Assembly: GCF_023571765.1 (NCBI RefSeq)
Contig: NZ_JAMJXC010000023.1
Span: 1 to 64,000 of the forward strand
DNA length: 64,000 nt
Direction of reading: 5' to 3'
From: Xanthobacter aminoxidans
GTDB taxonomy: Bacteria; Pseudomonadota; Alphaproteobacteria; Rhizobiales; Xanthobacteraceae
Shown here: positions 61,642-64,000 of the stretch, in pieces
How the letters are laid out: each line of letters begins with the position of its first letter
How positions within the stretch are numbered: position 1 is the stretch's first letter
Notes under the pieces: generated by a model
What the model was told of the DNA's origin: nothing
Seen by the model: only the letters and a program-made list of their open reading frames with translations
The model's database searches: none
Translations under genes and position numbers: made by a program

Positions 61642-62520
61642 CTAGATCACGAATGGCCGTAGGTTCCTCCATGCGAGCCCGAGCCTGATTTCATCGTCCG
61701 ACCATTGCGCATAGGCAAGCCTTGACAGCCACTCCATCCGATCCGGAAAGATCGGGTGGTTCACGTGCCGGATCGAATGACGTGACACCTCCCAGGCGAA
61801 GTTGAAGCGGCTGAGCGTCAAGCTGGGCACGCCGGCAAGCACGGCGTCGATGGCTGATCCGCTGGAATAGGAGATCCAATGCCCCGCCCGCTGCAGATCG
61901 ACATCGAGCGATTCCGACGATATCTCCACGCCGCACACAGCCTGCATGCTGTTCACGGCGCCCGGATCACCAAGGGGATGTGGCCGAAACACGACGTTGG
62001 CGTATCCGGCCGACTTCAAATGCCGCACAACGTGGACGGCCCATTCATCAATATCGATACCGTCCAGCGAATAATCATCGGCCACCTGTCCCGCAACCAC
62101 GAGGGCTTCCCCGTCTGTGCGCCACGGCGCGACGGACAACCCAAGTGTCTCGAACCGGTCCGGCGGACAGGAGGCTGGACCGAAACGCCCCCCGCGATGC
62201 ACATGGTCGAAGCCGAGGCGACTGCGCCACAATGGGCACTGGCGAAACAAAGGGGTTTCCAGGATGAGCAGATTGGGGCCGTGCAAATTGCGCACGTAGC
62301 GTGCCGCGCCGGTCGTAGGCGCATCGTTTTTGCGCGGCGAGAAGATGATGACTGCGACGTCGCATGGCTCATAATCCGCATGGGAGATAGCAACATCATC
62401 CCCCAGGATCTTGAGGCCGGGCAGCAGCACATTGGCGACGGTTTGCTTTTCGCCATCCGTCCTCGCCGTCTGCCAGAAAATTCGGATCGACAGCGGCTTG
62501 TCCTGCGCCGGATACGTCAT
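61642..62520 (-). CDS. Surface/capsule carbohydrate biosynthesis-like protein
   Basis: A 292-residue protein. The region VVFRPHPLGDPGAVNSMQAV followed by ISYSSGSAIDAVLAGVPSLT resembles the GT-B-like phosphosugar site of capsule polysaccharide synthesis or CDP-glycerol transferase-like proteins. N-terminal IRIFWQTARTDGEKQTVANV is not recognised. ATG at 62520 follows GGGGA; a GTG at 62541 is an alternative. Base composition looks lower in GC than its neighbours, and an IS remnant lies just upstream, hinting at horizontal acquisition. The exact transfer reaction is unknown. Confidence 0.6.
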   Translation of the reverse strand: MTYPAQDKPLSIRIFWQTARTDGEKQTVANVLLPGLKILGDDVAISHADYEPCDVAVIIFSPRKNDAPTTGAARYVRNLHGPNLLILETPLFRQCPLWRSRLGFDHVHRGGRFGPASCPPDRFETLGLSVAPWRTDGEALVVAGQVADDYSLDGIDIDEWAVHVVRHLKSAGYANVVFRPHPLGDPGAVNSMQAVCGVEISSESLDVDLQRAGHWISYSSGSAIDAVLAGVPSLTLSRFNFAWEVSRHSIRHVNHPIFPDRMEWLSRLAYAQWSDDEIRLGLAWRNLRPFVI

Positions 62521-62695
62521 TGGCTTAGTCCCCAGGTCCACGTAGCGGATCGATTGGCGCGCAATATAGGGAACGCCTTCACCCGATGCGCGGCCGCCAA
62601 CTGATAATTTGGCCTAAAAAGCGATACCTGCCCTCCACCACATGCCGAGAAAAAGAAAAAAGGCCGCCCGGACAGGCTGTGTGGAAACAGAGAGA

Positions 62696-62724
62696 GGCTC
62701 CGGCATTTGCCGGGGCCTTTTTTT
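62696..62724 (+). terminator. Rho-independent terminator-like hairpin within the IS remnant (plus direction)
   Basis: GGCTCCGGC (62696-62704) pairs with GCCGGGGCC (62709-62717), one G-U pair, loop ATTT, followed by seven T (62718-62724). It would stop plus-strand transcripts entering the element from the transposase 3' side. Confidence 0.7.
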
Positions 62725-62728
62725 CGTT

Positions 62729-63257
62729 TCAGGCTCCGGCCCTTCGGATGTTTGTTGCGCGCAGGACGTTGTAGGCGAGGACCGAGAGGGCCATCTCGGT
62801 GCGGGTGCCCTTGAGGTTTCGGGTGAGGAAGCGTCCGCCGGCGGTCATTCTCTTGAGGGTGCCGAAGGGATGTTCGACGGCGCCGCGCCCGCATCCTCTG
62901 CGGGGTGGCGCGCGCATCCATGCGGGCGATGGCGTCCTCGTCCAGATGGCGGGTGACGATGCGACGCGCGGCCGTGGTGCAGCCCGGCTTCAGCGCGCAG
63001 CCGGCGCAGTCCGGGGACGCGTAGACGATGGCGCGCTCCTTGCGGTTCAGTTGCTTGCGCACGAGCCTGCGGCCGGCCGGGCAGGCGAGGCTGTCGCTTG
63101 CGGCGTCGTAGGCGAAGGCGGCGCGGTCGAACAGCGTGCCATCGCCGTGATTGTTGACGGCGCGCTGGGTCGGCACGCAGGCGATGATGCCGTCGCGCTC
63201 GCAGGCGGTGGCATGGGCGCCGTTGTCGAAGCCCTTGCCCCCGATCCGTGCCGATGA
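62729..63257 (-). pseudogene. IS1182-family transposase, C-terminal remnant with frameshift
   Basis: The minus strand encodes FDNGAHATACERDGIIACVP, then TQRAVNNHGDGTLFDRAAFA and a cysteine cluster (CPAGRRLVRK ... SPDCAGCALKPGCTTAARR). This zinc-ribbon-like block is typical of IS1182/DDE transposases. Near 62915 the frame shifts and continues as GRGAVEHPFGTLKRMTAGGR to NVLRATNIRRAGA, ending at 62729. The N-terminal half, including the first catalytic residues, is missing. It cannot be functional. Confidence 0.85.
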
Positions 63258-63271
63258 CGTAGATCATGAAA

Positions 63272-63299
63272 ATAGCCGCTCCGTTCCCGAGGCGGCTAT
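63272..63299 (-). terminator. rpoC: Terminator-like hairpin downstream of rpoC (minus direction)
   Basis: On the minus strand ATAGCCGC (63299-63292) and GCGGCTAT (63279-63272) form an 8-bp stem with a 12-nt loop followed by TTTTC. It lies 70 bp after the rpoC stop and inside the IS remnant's end. It probably evolved to shield the transposase from outside transcription and could now terminate the rpo operon. Confidence 0.6.
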
Positions 63300-63369
63300 C
63301 TTATCAATCAAGGGATTTCCACACAGCCTGCGGAGGCGGCCTTTGCGTTTCTGCGCGCGGGTGGCGCGC

Positions 63370-64000
<631 letters not shown>

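Larger units (their letters stand above)
62659..63344 (-). mobile_element. Internally deleted IS1182-family element (non-autonomous remnant)
   Basis: Inverted ends AAAGGCCGCC-N4-CAGGCTGTGTGGAAA flank the region: 62659-62687 and its reverse complement at 63316-63344, identical except for four central bases. Only about 530 bp of C-terminal transposase sequence lies inside, whereas full IS1182 elements are about 1.6-1.8 kb. A T-tailed hairpin is present near each end. It lies 25 bp beyond the rpoC stop codon. No target duplication was identified with confidence. Confidence 0.75.

Noticed and set aside
62615-62625. Third copy of AAAAAGCGAT
   Set aside because: Only 10 bases match the 20-bp element at 48180/49880, and it is not in a related promoter; chance is likely.

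Overview
The window is a high-GC, gene-dense chromosomal segment of an alphaproteobacterium. The gene style and the rpoC end at the right edge suggest Hyphomicrobiales, perhaps a Xanthobacteraceae-like soil or plant-associated organism; this is inference from gene content only. No rRNA, tRNA, CRISPR array or phage was seen. Most of the window is a series of self-contained uptake-and-catabolism operons, each with its own importer, enzymes and one-component regulator, many joined by 4-bp ATGA/GTGA start-stop overlaps.

Layout. 1-127: end of an IS3-family element with a truncated orfA. 469-3872 (minus): molybdopterin oxidoreductase, ferredoxin-NADP reductase and [2Fe-2S] ferredoxin, a complete electron chain. 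4083-11308 (plus): DapA-family lyase/aldolase, five-gene Liv-type ABC importer and a MocR regulator. 11373-17994 (minus): seven-gene operon of a polar amino-acid-type ABC importer, a PF06684 protein, an alpha/beta hydrolase, an aldehyde dehydrogenase and an iron alcohol dehydrogenase, behind a strong inverted repeat and a divergent GntR gene (18159). 19093-23237: LysR, glutaminase and a 14-TM MFS transporter.

23738-35835 (plus): LysR, nitrilase-fold amidase, RraA-like protein, PotABCD-like importer, HpaI-like aldolase, HyuA/HyuB and an Ldh2-type dehydrogenase. It reads as a pathway for a cyclic amide, ureide or hydantoin-like substrate. 35897-44390: TRAP importer, acyl-CoA synthetase, a ThDP lyase resembling 2-hydroxyacyl-CoA lyases (ILVBL/HACL2 type), thiolase and a divergent GntR, suggesting catabolism of a 2-hydroxy acid. 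44457-50844: flavin-dependent monooxygenase, flavin reductase, class III CoA-transferase, enoyl-CoA hydratase, MHS-type symporter and LysR. An identical 20-bp element lies in both promoter regions of this last cluster and probably marks one regulon.

51101-61428: mixed genes: Rnk-like factor, a small hypothetical protein behind two hairpins, Tat-exported amidohydrolase, a secreted three-repeat cysteine-rich protein, MarR/FUSC efflux pair with a 30-bp perfect palindrome, luciferase-like oxidoreductase, YgiQ-type radical SAM protein, RsmB-family methyltransferase and a J-domain protein. 61642-63344: a surface-carbohydrate-like gene and an internally deleted IS1182-family remnant sitting 25 bp after the rpoC stop codon. 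63370-64000: 3' end of rpoC.

The strongest candidates for undescribed biology are the nitrilase/HyuAB cluster, the TRAP/2-hydroxyacyl-CoA-lyase-like operon, the monooxygenase regulon with its shared 20-bp element, and the cysteine-repeat protein. All substrate proposals are inference from context.
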